Shown: in pieces, positions 50,389 through 58,525 of the stretch
How positions within the stretch are numbered: position 1 is the first letter of the stretch
Layout: each line of letters begins with the position of its first letter
Origin: JBFLXR01 sp040757065
GTDB lineage: Bacteria > Pseudomonadota > Gammaproteobacteria > Burkholderiales > Gallionellaceae
DNA: 64,000 bases
Reading direction: 5' to 3'
Assembly: GCA_040757065.1 (NCBI GenBank)
Contig: JBFLXR010000008.1
Coordinates: forward strand, 1 to 64,000
Notes under the pieces: generated by a model
What the model saw: the letters and a program-made list of their open reading frames with translations, nothing else
The model's database searches: none
Told to the model about the DNA's origin: nothing
Translations under genes and position numbers: made by a program

Positions 50389-50513
50389 GCCTTCTGGTGG
50401 CCTTAAACGTTTTCTTGTTTCTATCCTCTGGCGGGCTATTTTCAGCGACTACCATCCCCAGCATCCATAGCCACTGGCCGTGGGTTAGCTGGCAGGCTGC
50501 GACACCGAAATAG
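50385..50513 (+). CDS. Possible second small membrane protein, 42 aa
   Basis: A TTG overlaps the stop of the preceding gene (TTGA). The frame encodes about 42 residues with one hydrophobic stretch (LSLLVALNVFLFLSSGGLF) followed by a polar tail, and ends 29 bases inside the convergent gp41 gene. The coupling overlap is suggestive; there is no separate ribosome site. It may be a minor product or chance open frame. Confidence 0.25.
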   Translation: MSLLVALNVFLFLSSGGLFSATTIPSIHSHWPWVSWQAATPK

Positions 50514-50973
50514 TAATAAGCCTTTTCAGCATAGCGAAACTTAAATCGTTCAAACGCGGCGTTTGCGGCGTTTTTTTTACCTCCTCCAGCAAGGCCATCA
50601 AATCATCATCAGACAGGTTGCGCTCCGATGGCGAAATGGTTTTTTCATGGTTCAAGTACTGCTCGATGAGGTAAGCCACTTCTTCACGCGACAATGCCGC
50701 GCGCAGGTCTTTTGCAGTGGTGGCCACTGTTTTATTGTCAGCTGGATTGACCAGTGCGCGCAGCAGCAATTGGCTGGATTTTTCGGTCTCGAACAGTTCA
50801 GCGGTTGAGACCGACAATTCCACACCCGCCGCCTTCATCGCGGCCTCTGCCGCAATGCCCGCATCAAGATAATCTTGCTCAGACAGCACACGCAATCCGA
50901 AATCCACGTCGCCGACCTTAACTGGAGCAATAGCAGATTTGCCCGCTTTCAAACGATCAAGCAAATCGCTCAT
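50485..50973 (-). CDS. Phage tail assembly chaperone (Mu gp41-like)
   Basis: The 162-aa product from the ATG at 50973 follows the tail tube gene with a TGATG overlap. It begins MSDLLDRLKAGKSAIAPVKVGDVDFGLRVLSEQD and carries a helical, acidic middle (LIEQYLNHEKTISPSERNLSDDDL). This is the position and size of the tail chaperone in Mu, where a frameshifted longer form is also made. A slippery run of Ts lies near its end (around 50570), which could allow such a frameshift, but no continuing frame toward the tape measure is clear. Confidence 0.75.
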   Translation of the reverse strand: MSDLLDRLKAGKSAIAPVKVGDVDFGLRVLSEQDYLDAGIAAEAAMKAAGVELSVSTAELFETEKSSQLLLRALVNPADNKTVATTAKDLRAALSREEVAYLIEQYLNHEKTISPSERNLSDDDLMALLEEVKKTPQTPRLNDLSFAMLKRLITISVSQPAS

Positions 50974-51347
50974 CACTCAATACCTTCCTTCAGTGCCTGC
51001 ATGCTCAAGTCCTGCTTGGCTTCGCCATCCACGGTGTATTTCTTGCCGACATCGACGGTGAAGCAATCGTAGTAGGCTGTGCGCTTACCGCCCGCAGTTT
51101 GCGGATAGACGACGATCTTCGCGCCCTCGATACCCTTCCAGTCGATGTCGCCGGTGAGCGGGATCACGGCGGTCACCTTCAGGTCGATCTCTTCGATACC
51201 GCGTGCGAAGCCTTTGGCACGGCCCGTTTTGTTCATGGTTTTGACCAGCTTGCGGCCCGTCTTGGTGGTCACGTCCAGAGATTCGATTTCGACCTCCTGT
51301 CCGTTCACTTCCATCACGATTGCGCCCAGATATTCTTGCAGTGCCAT
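50973..51347 (-). CDS. Phage tail tube protein (Mu gpM-like)
   Basis: The 124-aa product is the inner tail tube. It begins MALQEYLGAIVMEVNGQEVEIESLDVTTKTGRKLVKTMN and includes IDLKVTAVIPLTGDIDW, a pattern of Mu gpM. AAGGAG lies upstream. It sits directly after the sheath gene, the common sheath-tube order of contractile phages. Confidence 0.9.
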   Translation of the reverse strand: MALQEYLGAIVMEVNGQEVEIESLDVTTKTGRKLVKTMNKTGRAKGFARGIEEIDLKVTAVIPLTGDIDWKGIEGAKIVVYPQTAGGKRTAYYDCFTVDVGKKYTVDGEAKQDLSMQALKEGIE

Positions 51348-51359
51348 GTTGTTTCTCCT

Positions 51360-52781
51360 TTACAGAATCAGGTCGATGCGACCGGCAAACACGTGCAGGC
51401 CATTCACTACGTTGGTCGGAATCTTCGCATTCAGGCGATTCGGGTCTTGCAGATCGCGCTCGACGATCAGCTGCGGCTTCCACTGCTCGACGTTCTGCAC
51501 GATCTCCAGCTCCTCCAGCTTGTACAACACGTCCAGCAGCTCGGAGCGCACCTTGTCCGGTGTCCGCGCCGACAGCTTGTCGCGCGGGAAGCGCAGTGCG
51601 ATACGTTCGCGGCAGGCACGACGCACATAGTCCAGCGTGCGGATGGTGGTCAAGTCCAGCAGGCTGGTATCCGGCACACCTTGCGGGTCGAGCGTGTAGG
51701 TGGTGATGGCACGCACGATCTGCACCTTGTCGCCGGGGCCGACCTCGGTCGGCGTGACACCGTTGTACAGCGCGTTTTCCTGCTCGGTGCGACTGGAGCG
51801 GTTGGCCAGCGGGTTCGCCAGGATGCCGGTGAGTGGCAGTGTATTGAGCGGACGCGCGGGATCTTCCTCACTGGCGACTACCGCGCCATAGCTGGCCGCC
51901 ACTTCGTAGGCATTTTCATAACCGGATGGCACCAGGATGCCGCCGATGCGCCCGCTGTTGATGCTGGCAGCCAGCGTAGTGGATTGCGCCAACGTGCCGG
52001 TATGCGCATAGATGCCGATGGCACCGCGCTGTTCCAGTGGGCCGGAGACGCTGTCCAGATGGGTGCGCAGTGCGGTCAGGTTGACCGAGTCGTTCCAGGC
52101 CGAAATGATGATGTTGTGACCGGCAGCAAATACCGTGGCCAACGCGGTGGCGATGGTCGGGTCGGTCGCGCCTGCTGTACCCGCCGCTACAGCGACGGCC
52201 ACACCGGGAGCGGTGACAGAGGATGAGACTACGATGCCGTTTCCGAGCGTACCTTTATTCTTTGAAGTGAGCGTCACTACGCCCAAAGCTGCCGCTGCCG
52301 TGTACGGCAGGTCGGGCTGTTTGGCGATCTGCGCGGCTAGTGCTGCAGCGATGATAGTCGGGGTGTCGGCGTTGCTGACGGCTACCACCACAGACTGGTC
52401 GCCCACGTTCAGCATGGCCGAACCGGCTCCGGTAGCATTGCCGGTGAAGGTTGCCGTCTTGGTCGCGGCAATGCTGCCTGCCGCATCGTCCAGCGCGATC
52501 ATGGAGAGCGCCAGATAGTTGTTGGCCTGCAACGCAGCGCGCGCCATCAGGTGCGCGACCGAGCCGCGCCCGAAGTAGGTGGCGGCCTCCACATCGGAGA
52601 ACACGTCCACCGGCGTATTGGCAGCCACGGTGCCTGCGGCCAGGCGCTGGCCGACGATCAGCGTCTTTTGCAGATTGCCCGGCAGCGTGCGCACCGCCAA
52701 TGCGGTGTTGAACTCGAAGTATTTCCCCGGCTTGCGGATGCTCGACGGGATGTTGCTGAAAGAAACGTTAGCGGATGCCAT
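51360..52781 (-). CDS. Phage tail sheath protein (Mu gpL-like)
   Basis: The 473-aa protein forms the contractile sheath. Family blocks include the start MASANVSFSNIPSSIRKPGKYFEFN and the VGQRLAAGTVAANTPVDVFS region. Later segments are ASSGYENAYEVAASYGAV-like (here VPSGYENAYEVAASYGAV) and RRACRERIALRFPRDKLS near the C-terminal domain. Length fits gpL. AAGGAG before the ATG overlaps the end of the preceding small gene (DUF2635). Confidence 0.93.
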   Translation of the reverse strand: MASANVSFSNIPSSIRKPGKYFEFNTALAVRTLPGNLQKTLIVGQRLAAGTVAANTPVDVFSDVEAATYFGRGSVAHLMARAALQANNYLALSMIALDDAAGSIAATKTATFTGNATGAGSAMLNVGDQSVVVAVSNADTPTIIAAALAAQIAKQPDLPYTAAAALGVVTLTSKNKGTLGNGIVVSSSVTAPGVAVAVAAGTAGATDPTIATALATVFAAGHNIIISAWNDSVNLTALRTHLDSVSGPLEQRGAIGIYAHTGTLAQSTTLAASINSGRIGGILVPSGYENAYEVAASYGAVVASEEDPARPLNTLPLTGILANPLANRSSRTEQENALYNGVTPTEVGPGDKVQIVRAITTYTLDPQGVPDTSLLDLTTIRTLDYVRRACRERIALRFPRDKLSARTPDKVRSELLDVLYKLEELEIVQNVEQWKPQLIVERDLQDPNRLNAKIPTNVVNGLHVFAGRIDLIL

Positions 52782-52783
52782 GA

Positions 52784-52963
52784 TTATGCAGCTCCTTTAG
52801 TGGTTTTCGGGGCGGTATCAGCAACGGCAATCAGGTCGCCATCGCTGAGGCGGCGTTGGTAATAGGCGGTATCAGGCACATCCGCCACGGCAGCATCGGT
52901 GATGTAGTCGTGCGGTTTGTCTTCCATCGGCACTTTCAGTCCGGCAGCAGCTTGTACTTTCAT
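52784..52963 (-). CDS. Small phage protein (Mu gp38-like, DUF2635)
   Basis: The 59-aa product starts at 52963 and reads MKVQAAAGLKVPMEDKPHDY, continuing with a DVPDTAYYQRRLSDGDL segment. The YYxRRLxDGDL motif near the C-terminus is the hallmark of DUF2635, encoded just before the sheath in Mu (gp38). It ends two bases before the sheath start. The function is unknown. Confidence 0.85.
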   Translation of the reverse strand: MKVQAAAGLKVPMEDKPHDYITDAAVADVPDTAYYQRRLSDGDLIAVADTAPKTTKGAA

Positions 52964-52982
52964 GGTGGTCTCCAGTTAAAGG

Positions 52983-53555
52983 TTATCGAGTGGTCAGCAG
53001 ATCGGACACAACAGGCTTGTTGCCCGGAACGCCGGTATAAGTCATGCCGATTCTGAGCAGGTCAACTGCCGCTTCGGTTGGCGTGTTCACCACGAATTGG
53101 GTGTGCCATTCCTGTGCAAATACGGAGATGCCGCGATCCGTCATGACGGTGTTGAACAAGGTGCGCTCGGCACCGGGAGTGAGCGGCGAAATCGCCAGGC
53201 CGAAATCCTGACGGATCAGCAGGTCACGTGCATCGTTGAGCATCTGATACACGCCCGCCTCAACCACCACGCCGTTCACGGTCACACCGCGCCGACGATC
53301 AGCCTCGCCACGGGTGTTATAAGCGCCCGCCATGACGACGAAGGTAACGGGCTTGAGCCACTTGTCCTTGCTTGTCCCGACGGGCGTAGACTTTCCGCTG
53401 CCCGAATACGTCACCCAGAATGCAGGGAAACGACGCACCACCTGCATCAGGTCGCCGTCGAACTCGCCGCCGTAACTCTCCACATCTGCCTTATAGCTCA
53501 AGCCAGTGGCCGATTTGAGCCGTGCGATGATGGCGTCTTCGATGGCAGTGATCAT
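52983..53555 (-). CDS. Phage tail-completion protein (Mu gp37-like, DUF1834)
   Basis: The 190-aa product has the gp37 pattern: MITAIEDAIIARLKSA start, RRFPAFWVTYSGSGKSTPVGTSKDKWL and a VVMAGAYNTRGEADRRRG block, ending with YTGVPGNKPVVSD. It overlaps gp36 by four bases. In Mu it lies between the head-completion protein gp36 and gp38. Confidence 0.87.
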   Translation of the reverse strand: MITAIEDAIIARLKSATGLSYKADVESYGGEFDGDLMQVVRRFPAFWVTYSGSGKSTPVGTSKDKWLKPVTFVVMAGAYNTRGEADRRRGVTVNGVVVEAGVYQMLNDARDLLIRQDFGLAISPLTPGAERTLFNTVMTDRGISVFAQEWHTQFVVNTPTEAAVDLLRIGMTYTGVPGNKPVVSDLLTTR

Positions 53556-53974
53556 GTCCGTGCCGTCCTTGAGAACACGCGGCTGGAGGCCGTGGACATC
53601 TTGACCGTTACGCCCTGGGCGACAGGCTTGTTCTGTACATCCATGCCGAGGCTGACCTCACGACTGGCGATCTTTTGCAGGAACTTCACTGCCTCCAGAT
53701 ACCGGTTGCGCACTTCCTCGGTGTCGTTCGTGGCACCTGCGGAAAGCCGGTACCGCGCAATGTCACAGGCAAATCCCACCAGCAGGCGCGGCACGGTCGG
53801 CAATGGCAACTGGTAATGGCCAGCCAGATACGGATCGATTTCAGCATCTGCCTGATCCAGCGCATAGGCCAACACGGCGGCATCAATCACGCCAGCGCGA
53901 GCGCGGTCGGTCAGCATAATGACCTCGCGGTCGCCGAAGCGATTTACCATGTCGGCCTGTGTCGCGTAGCTCAT
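53552..53974 (-). CDS. Phage head-tail connector protein (Mu gp36-like, DUF1320)
   Basis: The 140-aa protein has the DUF1320 start MSYATQADMVNRFGDREVIMLTDRA and QADAEIDPYLAGHYQLPL, both typical. The remainder (LLVGFACDIARYRLSAG) forms the conserved helical core. It lies 3 bp after a gene with a FluMu N-terminal-type domain and overlaps gp37 by four bases. Confidence 0.9.
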   Translation of the reverse strand: MSYATQADMVNRFGDREVIMLTDRARAGVIDAAVLAYALDQADAEIDPYLAGHYQLPLPTVPRLLVGFACDIARYRLSAGATNDTEEVRNRYLEAVKFLQKIASREVSLGMDVQNKPVAQGVTVKMSTASSRVFSRTART

Positions 53975-53977
53975 GGC

Positions 53978-54331
53978 TTAGGCCGCGTTTACCAGCGTCC
54001 AGGCCGCATCACGCTCAGCGGCGCTCACAGCGAAGCCAACTGCAGCCGCTACGGCCTCGGCGGACGGCTTGCCGTCTTTCAGCCACAGGTCAGCGTTGTT
54101 CGGGTCGAGCGATGAAATCGCAGCGGACAGCGCGGCCATGCGCACCTTGCTGTCTGCCGGGCCAGTGGCAACCGGAGCGGCGGGCTTTGGCGCATCGACC
54201 GGGCCTTCCAATGCCTCCACCTCCATCAACGCGTCGACATGAGCGTCTTCCACCTCGACCAGTTGACCGGGCTCATAACGCTTGTTGTCCAGATCCAGCG
54301 GCAAGCGCACGCGATAAGTCAGTTTTGTCAT
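53978..54331 (-). CDS. Small phage head-region protein (Mu-like prophage FluMu N-terminal domain)
   Basis: From the ATG at 54331 (AAGGAG upstream) the protein is 117 aa: MTKLTYRVRLPLDLDNKRYEPGQLVEVEDAHVDALMEVEAL, with a proline-rich linker (PVDAPKPAAPVATGPAD) and a C-terminal helix that resembles the small phage HeH/FluMu domain (NADLWLKDGKPSAEAVAAAVGF). Found between capsid and gp36 in several Mu-like phages. Role unknown. Confidence 0.75.
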   Translation of the reverse strand: MTKLTYRVRLPLDLDNKRYEPGQLVEVEDAHVDALMEVEALEGPVDAPKPAAPVATGPADSKVRMAALSAAISSLDPNNADLWLKDGKPSAEAVAAAVGFAVSAAERDAAWTLVNAA

Positions 54332-54388
54332 GTTCTTTCTCCTTAATGCCCCGCCCTGCATTCAGGGCGGGGTCACGTCATTGATGGG

Positions 54389-55345
54389 TTAAATCACGCA
54401 GTTCTGGAAGAAGTAGCCAGCATCGGGCGAGACGATGACTTCCTTCACCGATTCGCCGGAGCGGATACGAGAGCCACCGCGCAGACCGGCCTTGGGTTCG
54501 GGGATCGTGCCTGCGATCCGGGTGCCGAATTGTGCTGTCCAGCCGAAGGTAGGCTGGCCAAGTTGCGCGGCCAGCGAGTCCACATGCAACAGTGCGCAGT
54601 GCTTGCCCCATGCACGGGTATAGACCGGAGCTTGCCCCTTCTTGGCGGTGTTGTAGAAACCGCGCCCGACCAGAATCTGATCCAGCTCCAGCAAACCGGC
54701 GACTTCCACCAGGCTGGCGTTACCGCCCAACTGCGCACTCTTACCAATGGCCTGAATGATCTTGGGATGCTGGCGCAGCATCGTCCATGCCTGCTGACCG
54801 ATCACCATCTTGTTGGGGCGTACCAGCGGCACGTCCAGCGCTTGCAGGATGGCGTTCAACGGGTTGGAGTTCACCTGGTCAGACCATTGCGATGTGCCCG
54901 CCAGGGTGGACTGGTTTGCACCGGAGTAGTTGGCTGCGCCGAACACGGTATTGGCAACACGGATTTCACGATCCAGTTGCACCAGACCGGTCAGCATCAT
55001 GGTCGAGAGAGCTTCGGGGGATACCGGGCCGCCCACGGATGGCTTGGCCATCGCGTTGTACGCGTCGATTTCATCGACCGGCACCAGATCGTCCAGACCA
55101 TAGTCCTGGCATTCGTCGGTGACATCCGTGCCGCCAAAATCCACCATGTTCGGTTCCGATTTACGACCGACCTTGGTTTCCGGCACGGTGTAGCCTTGCT
55201 CGACGGTGTACTTCGTCCACTTGAACTTCTTGGCGGTGGGGACACGCGGCAACACCTCGTCGGCGATCAGCGCAGATGCCGGATTCTGGTAAGCGATGGC
55301 GATGGCCGTGAGTTCGGGGTTAATTGCAAATGCAGTGGTACTCAT
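54389..55345 (-). CDS. Phage major capsid protein (Mu-like)
   Basis: The 318-aa protein occupies the place of Mu gpT. Features include MSTTAFAINPELTAIAIAYQNPASALIADEVLPRVPTAKKF, the TKVGRKSEPNMVDFGGTDVTDECQDYGL block and the VIGQQAWTMLRQHPKIIQAIG segment, typical for the HK97-like capsid in this group. The sheath and connector genes follow as expected. Confidence 0.88.
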   Translation of the reverse strand: MSTTAFAINPELTAIAIAYQNPASALIADEVLPRVPTAKKFKWTKYTVEQGYTVPETKVGRKSEPNMVDFGGTDVTDECQDYGLDDLVPVDEIDAYNAMAKPSVGGPVSPEALSTMMLTGLVQLDREIRVANTVFGAANYSGANQSTLAGTSQWSDQVNSNPLNAILQALDVPLVRPNKMVIGQQAWTMLRQHPKIIQAIGKSAQLGGNASLVEVAGLLELDQILVGRGFYNTAKKGQAPVYTRAWGKHCALLHVDSLAAQLGQPTFGWTAQFGTRIAGTIPEPKAGLRGGSRIRSGESVKEVIVSPDAGYFFQNCVI

Positions 55346-55357
55346 GTGGGTCTCCTA

Positions 55358-55732
55358 TTAACCTTGAATGCGATTGGTGGACAAACTGACGCTGCCAACA
55401 TCGCCGAGCACACCGGATACCAGCGCGCGACCGATGACGTTGTTGTTGACACCCGCACCAGGTGCGGCTGAAACCGCACGACCGCTGGCGTCACACGTCA
55501 GCCAGTCGCCGCGCACCACCGCGCCGCCATACAGCACATCGGCCACGCCCGCCAGAATCACGTCGGCGCGTTCACCTAGCGCAGCGGGGATGTCGGTGGT
55601 GACGCCGATGATGGAATCGGTCACCGCCGCCGCAGCCACGACGTTGCCGTCAACCGTGCCGGGCTTGACCAGGGTAAAGGCCGGAATGGCGGCCTCTGCC
55701 TTGAAGTTTCGTGCGAGTAGTACGTTGGACAT
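55358..55732 (-). CDS. Capsid decoration-type protein
   Basis: The 124-aa protein is rich in small residues and beta strands (MSNVLLARNFKAEAAIPAFTLVKPGTVDGNVVAAAAVTDSI), a pattern of DUF2190 or head-fibre/decoration proteins that lie beside the capsid gene. It sits 12 bp upstream of the capsid on the same strand. The decoration role is inferred from position and composition. Confidence 0.7.
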   Translation of the reverse strand: MSNVLLARNFKAEAAIPAFTLVKPGTVDGNVVAAAAVTDSIIGVTTDIPAALGERADVILAGVADVLYGGAVVRGDWLTCDASGRAVSAAPGAGVNNNVIGRALVSGVLGDVGSVSLSTNRIQG

Positions 55733-55750
55733 TTCAGCTCCTTAAGTGGG

Positions 55751-56860
55751 TTAGTGGGATTGAGAAAGAACGTACTGCACAGCTTGGGCCGCGTTGACCG
55801 TGCGACCTGCCGCCAACTCTTCCGCCTGATACTTCTGAGCCAGCGCCGAGATGGCGACCGAGTCATTGGGATCAGCGAGAGCAGCTGGAGCCTTGCCACC
55901 TGTCTGCGTGCCAGTCAGTGCAGTCAACGGCGTAGCGCCGTCGATCATTTTGTTGAGCGCGGTCAGATTGGCGCGGCCCAACTCGATGGCGGCCTCTTTC
56001 TGCGCGGGCAGCAAGCGGCCTGCGGTCAATGCCGCCTCGACAATGCCGGTGATTTCCGCCTCGGTTTTTTCCGCCTTGAGTGCAGCAAGCTCGGTTTGCG
56101 CTGCCGTCAGCGCCGCCGTGGCGGTATCCAACTTGGCCGTCAGCGCTGCGATGTCAGTCGCACGCGCTTGGCTCAGGCCGACGATGCCCAGCGTGTTGGC
56201 GGCAATCGCTTCGCCATCGCCTTGCTTGATCTGGTCGATGCCCTTTTGCAGTTCAGCCAGGATTTCTTCCTGCGTGGCCAGCGTTGGCAGATTCAGCATC
56301 CAACGCAGTTGTCTCAGCAGCTCTTCGATTTCCATACTCAGGTTCTCCTGTGGGTTAAATTCGGCGGTCAGACGCGCGACGACCTCGGCCATGCCGTCAA
56401 TGGCCGGGTTATTGGTGAGAGCCGCGTTGATCAGTTTTTTGATTGCGCCGGTGGCCTTGTCATAGGCGATCACCGGGCTGATGAATTTGTATTCGCCCGC
56501 GTCGATATAGGCGATGGCGCGCTCTGTCCATTCGACGGTGGCAAACAGGCCGACGCCATCTTCCCAGCGCAACGACTTGAACCAGCCCGCTGCGGGGGCA
56601 GGCTCACCGTTCTCGGCGGACAACAGGGTCTGGTGTTCGTAGTCGATGACGAGGGGATTGGCGCGCGCGGCGATGTCGGCGATCAGCTTCTCTGCGATGG
56701 CGGCATCGGTCAGCCAGCACGGCGCATCATGGGGGCGACCATCCACAGCGTGGAATTCGCCAGCAGGCAGCAACTGGATTTCACCGTCTGCCGAAAGTGC
56801 ATAAGCGCAGGCGGCGAGTGCAACAGCTTGAGGTTGGTTGGATTTGCTCATGGCCGCCAT
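55751..56860 (-). CDS. Phage head maturation protease and scaffold (Mu gpI-like)
   Basis: The 369-aa protein corresponds to Mu gpI, the capsid protease whose C-terminal part acts as scaffold. N-terminal region with NPLVIDYEHQTLLSAENGEPAPAAGWFKSL (residues about 92-121) holds the serine-protease-like part, and helix-rich C-terminal half (LTAKLDTATAALTAAQTELAALKAEKTEAE) the scaffold. A second ATG at 56851 is also possible. No clear Shine-Dalgarno site is seen; the third late-promoter-like element lies upstream. Confidence 0.9.
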   Translation of the reverse strand: MAAMSKSNQPQAVALAACAYALSADGEIQLLPAGEFHAVDGRPHDAPCWLTDAAIAEKLIADIAARANPLVIDYEHQTLLSAENGEPAPAAGWFKSLRWEDGVGLFATVEWTERAIAYIDAGEYKFISPVIAYDKATGAIKKLINAALTNNPAIDGMAEVVARLTAEFNPQENLSMEIEELLRQLRWMLNLPTLATQEEILAELQKGIDQIKQGDGEAIAANTLGIVGLSQARATDIAALTAKLDTATAALTAAQTELAALKAEKTEAEITGIVEAALTAGRLLPAQKEAAIELGRANLTALNKMIDGATPLTALTGTQTGGKAPAALADPNDSVAISALAQKYQAEELAAGRTVNAAQAVQYVLSQSH

Positions 56861-56908
56861 TGTGGCGGCCGGGGGATTGCGAGTTAAACCGGAAAGGCTT
56901 CCGCTTGA
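56861..56908 (-). promoter_or_regulatory. Late-promoter-like inverted-repeat element, copy 3 (before protease)
   Basis: TCAAGCGGAAGCCTTTCCGG (56889-56908) matches the dyad of the other two copies, with a similar 24-bp spacer and a -10-like CACAAT. It is less well conserved. In Mu a late promoter (P-I) precedes the same gene. Confidence 0.45.
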
Positions 56909-57057
56909 GGGGGGCTTTTTTACAGACTACACGAACAGGGGGCGAGATGCTACTGCTGACGCGCTGAATGAATCCCTCCCATTCGATTTATAAACGCGCA
57001 CGCCGGGGTTTTGGGTGCTCTGGATATATCCTTGCCGCATACGAATGCAGATAGAGC

Positions 57058-57465
57058 CTAAAACAGGCTCCCGTTCAAATCCTCTTCCGGGAGATTGGAT
57101 TCGATGTTGCGAATCTGGCGAGGGGTCAGGCCGAAGAGCAACGCCGCCTCGGTTTGCGAATATCCTTCGGCGCGCGTTTTGAGGATGTTGCGGTGGCGAA
57201 TCTTGACCATCGCCACCTTGCAGTTTGGCGGCGTGATCGTGATGCCGCCGTAGTTCTTCACCAGTGCCTGAGCCGCATTCATTCCCAATGCCAGTGCCAG
57301 GGAGTGATCCGGGTGGACTTCACAGGGAATATACAACGGCACGCCGGGGCGTAGTTCAATCAAACGGATCGTTGCGCCGAAGCCGATCAACACGACCAAT
57401 TCACGCGCAAAGGGTGGCAGATCATCGATATCCGCCTCTTCCAGAGTAACCAGAGATTCAGCCAT
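57058..57465 (-). CDS. mor: Mor/C-family transcription activator
   Basis: The 135-aa protein belongs to the Mor/C family, which activates middle or late promoters in Mu. The start MAESLVTLEEADIDDLPPFARELVVLIGF and the beta-strand pair IPCEVHPDHSLALALG fit the dimerisation region. The C-terminal helix-turn-helix is YSQTEAALLFGLTPRQIRNIES. Only one member of the family is present, so it may serve both middle and late steps, or C was lost with the missing genes. It overlaps gp16 by 8 bases. Confidence 0.9.
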   Translation of the reverse strand: MAESLVTLEEADIDDLPPFARELVVLIGFGATIRLIELRPGVPLYIPCEVHPDHSLALALGMNAAQALVKNYGGITITPPNCKVAMVKIRHRNILKTRAEGYSQTEAALLFGLTPRQIRNIESNLPEEDLNGSLF

Positions 57466-58111
57466 GTTTCACCTCGGACAGTACCAGGACAAGATCATCG
57501 TATGCGCTTTGCATCGGATCGAAGGTGCCGCGCTGCTGGGCGAATCCAACCGCACCTCGCAGATGCTCGATTTTCTCGGGGGGTAATTGCAGCGCGCCGG
57601 ACTGGATCGCCTCGGCGCACTGCTTGGCCAGCGCCTCGACCTTGGCGGGCAGGAAGCGCATCGCCCATTTCTTCAGGCTCTCGATCACCGTTTCGGCCTG
57701 CGCGCCGGTGATCCACTGCAGGGCATCCACACGGGTCATGCGCTTCACATAGCTGGCCAGCGCCTCTTCGGACGCGTTACGTACCGCGCCCAGCTCGTGC
57801 AGCATCAGCCACAGCGCGCGGATCTTCTTGGCCTCGGGATATTCGGCCAGCGGACGGGATGGCTGCGCTTTGGCCTTGCCGGTAGAGCGCACCTTGAAGC
57901 CGCATGCCTTGAAATGCTCCAGCACCAGCTTGCGGCCCTTGATGTCCAGCTTGGACGAGCTATCCACTCCGCCCACCGACATCAGCATGGCGCGGTAGGT
58001 CGCATCGTCCATCCCGAGCTGCTGCTTGGCGATATGGATGAACTGGATGTCGCGGCGCTTGTCATCTTTCAGTTTGAATCTGGACGGGTTTTTGTTGGAG
58101 TGTTTTGGCAT
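57458..58111 (-). CDS. GemA/gp16-like regulatory protein (DUF1018)
   Basis: The 217-aa product is the DUF1018 protein of Mu-like phages (Mu gemA modulates host gyrase and expression). The conserved IQFIHIAKQQLGMDDATYRAMLMSVGG start and the RALWLMLHELGAVRNASEEALASYVKRMT block are clear. GGAGACACC precedes the ATG. It lies between HU and mor, typical of this group. Confidence 0.9.
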   Translation of the reverse strand: MPKHSNKNPSRFKLKDDKRRDIQFIHIAKQQLGMDDATYRAMLMSVGGVDSSSKLDIKGRKLVLEHFKACGFKVRSTGKAKAQPSRPLAEYPEAKKIRALWLMLHELGAVRNASEEALASYVKRMTRVDALQWITGAQAETVIESLKKWAMRFLPAKVEALAKQCAEAIQSGALQLPPEKIEHLRGAVGFAQQRGTFDPMQSAYDDLVLVLSEVKHG

Positions 58112-58173
58112 GGTGTCTCCCCGGTTAAACTGACTCCCGCAACCCGCTCATGGAACGGGCTGCAGGCGGCGGT

Positions 58174-58458
58174 CTAGCTGTTCACTGCGTCCTTGAGTGC
58201 CTTGGCCGCGCTGAACTTGGGCACGCTCTTGGCCGGGATGTCGATCTCCGCGCCTGTGGACGGGTTGCGGCCCTTGCGCGCCTCCTTGTGCTCGACGTGC
58301 AGCTTGCCGATGCCGGGCAGGGTCACTTCGCCGCCTTTCTTCAGCTCGGCGTGCGTCACTTCGCTCATCGCATCCAGGACGAACTTGACGGTGGCCTTGC
58401 TGGTTCCGGTGTTTGCCGTATTGGCAGCGATTTCATCGATCAGTTGCGCTTGATTCAT
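58174..58458 (-). CDS. Phage-encoded HU-family DNA-binding protein
   Basis: From the ATG at 58458 (AAAAGGAGAAACGC upstream) the 94-aa product is a complete HU: MNQAQLIDEIAANTANTGTSK helices, KKGGEVTLPGIGKLHV and the DNA-binding arm with RKGRNPSTGAEIDIPAK (GRNP motif). The open frame extending to 58515 is not used. Mu transposition needs host HU; here the phage carries its own copy in the early operon between gp16 and a small membrane protein. Confidence 0.95.
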   Translation of the reverse strand: MNQAQLIDEIAANTANTGTSKATVKFVLDAMSEVTHAELKKGGEVTLPGIGKLHVEHKEARKGRNPSTGAEIDIPAKSVPKFSAAKALKDAVNS

Positions 58459-58525
58459 GCGTTTCTCCTTTTGGTAAATGGTCAATGTGAAACATGGGCT
58501 GGTAATGCGAACCACGGCGCGCCCT

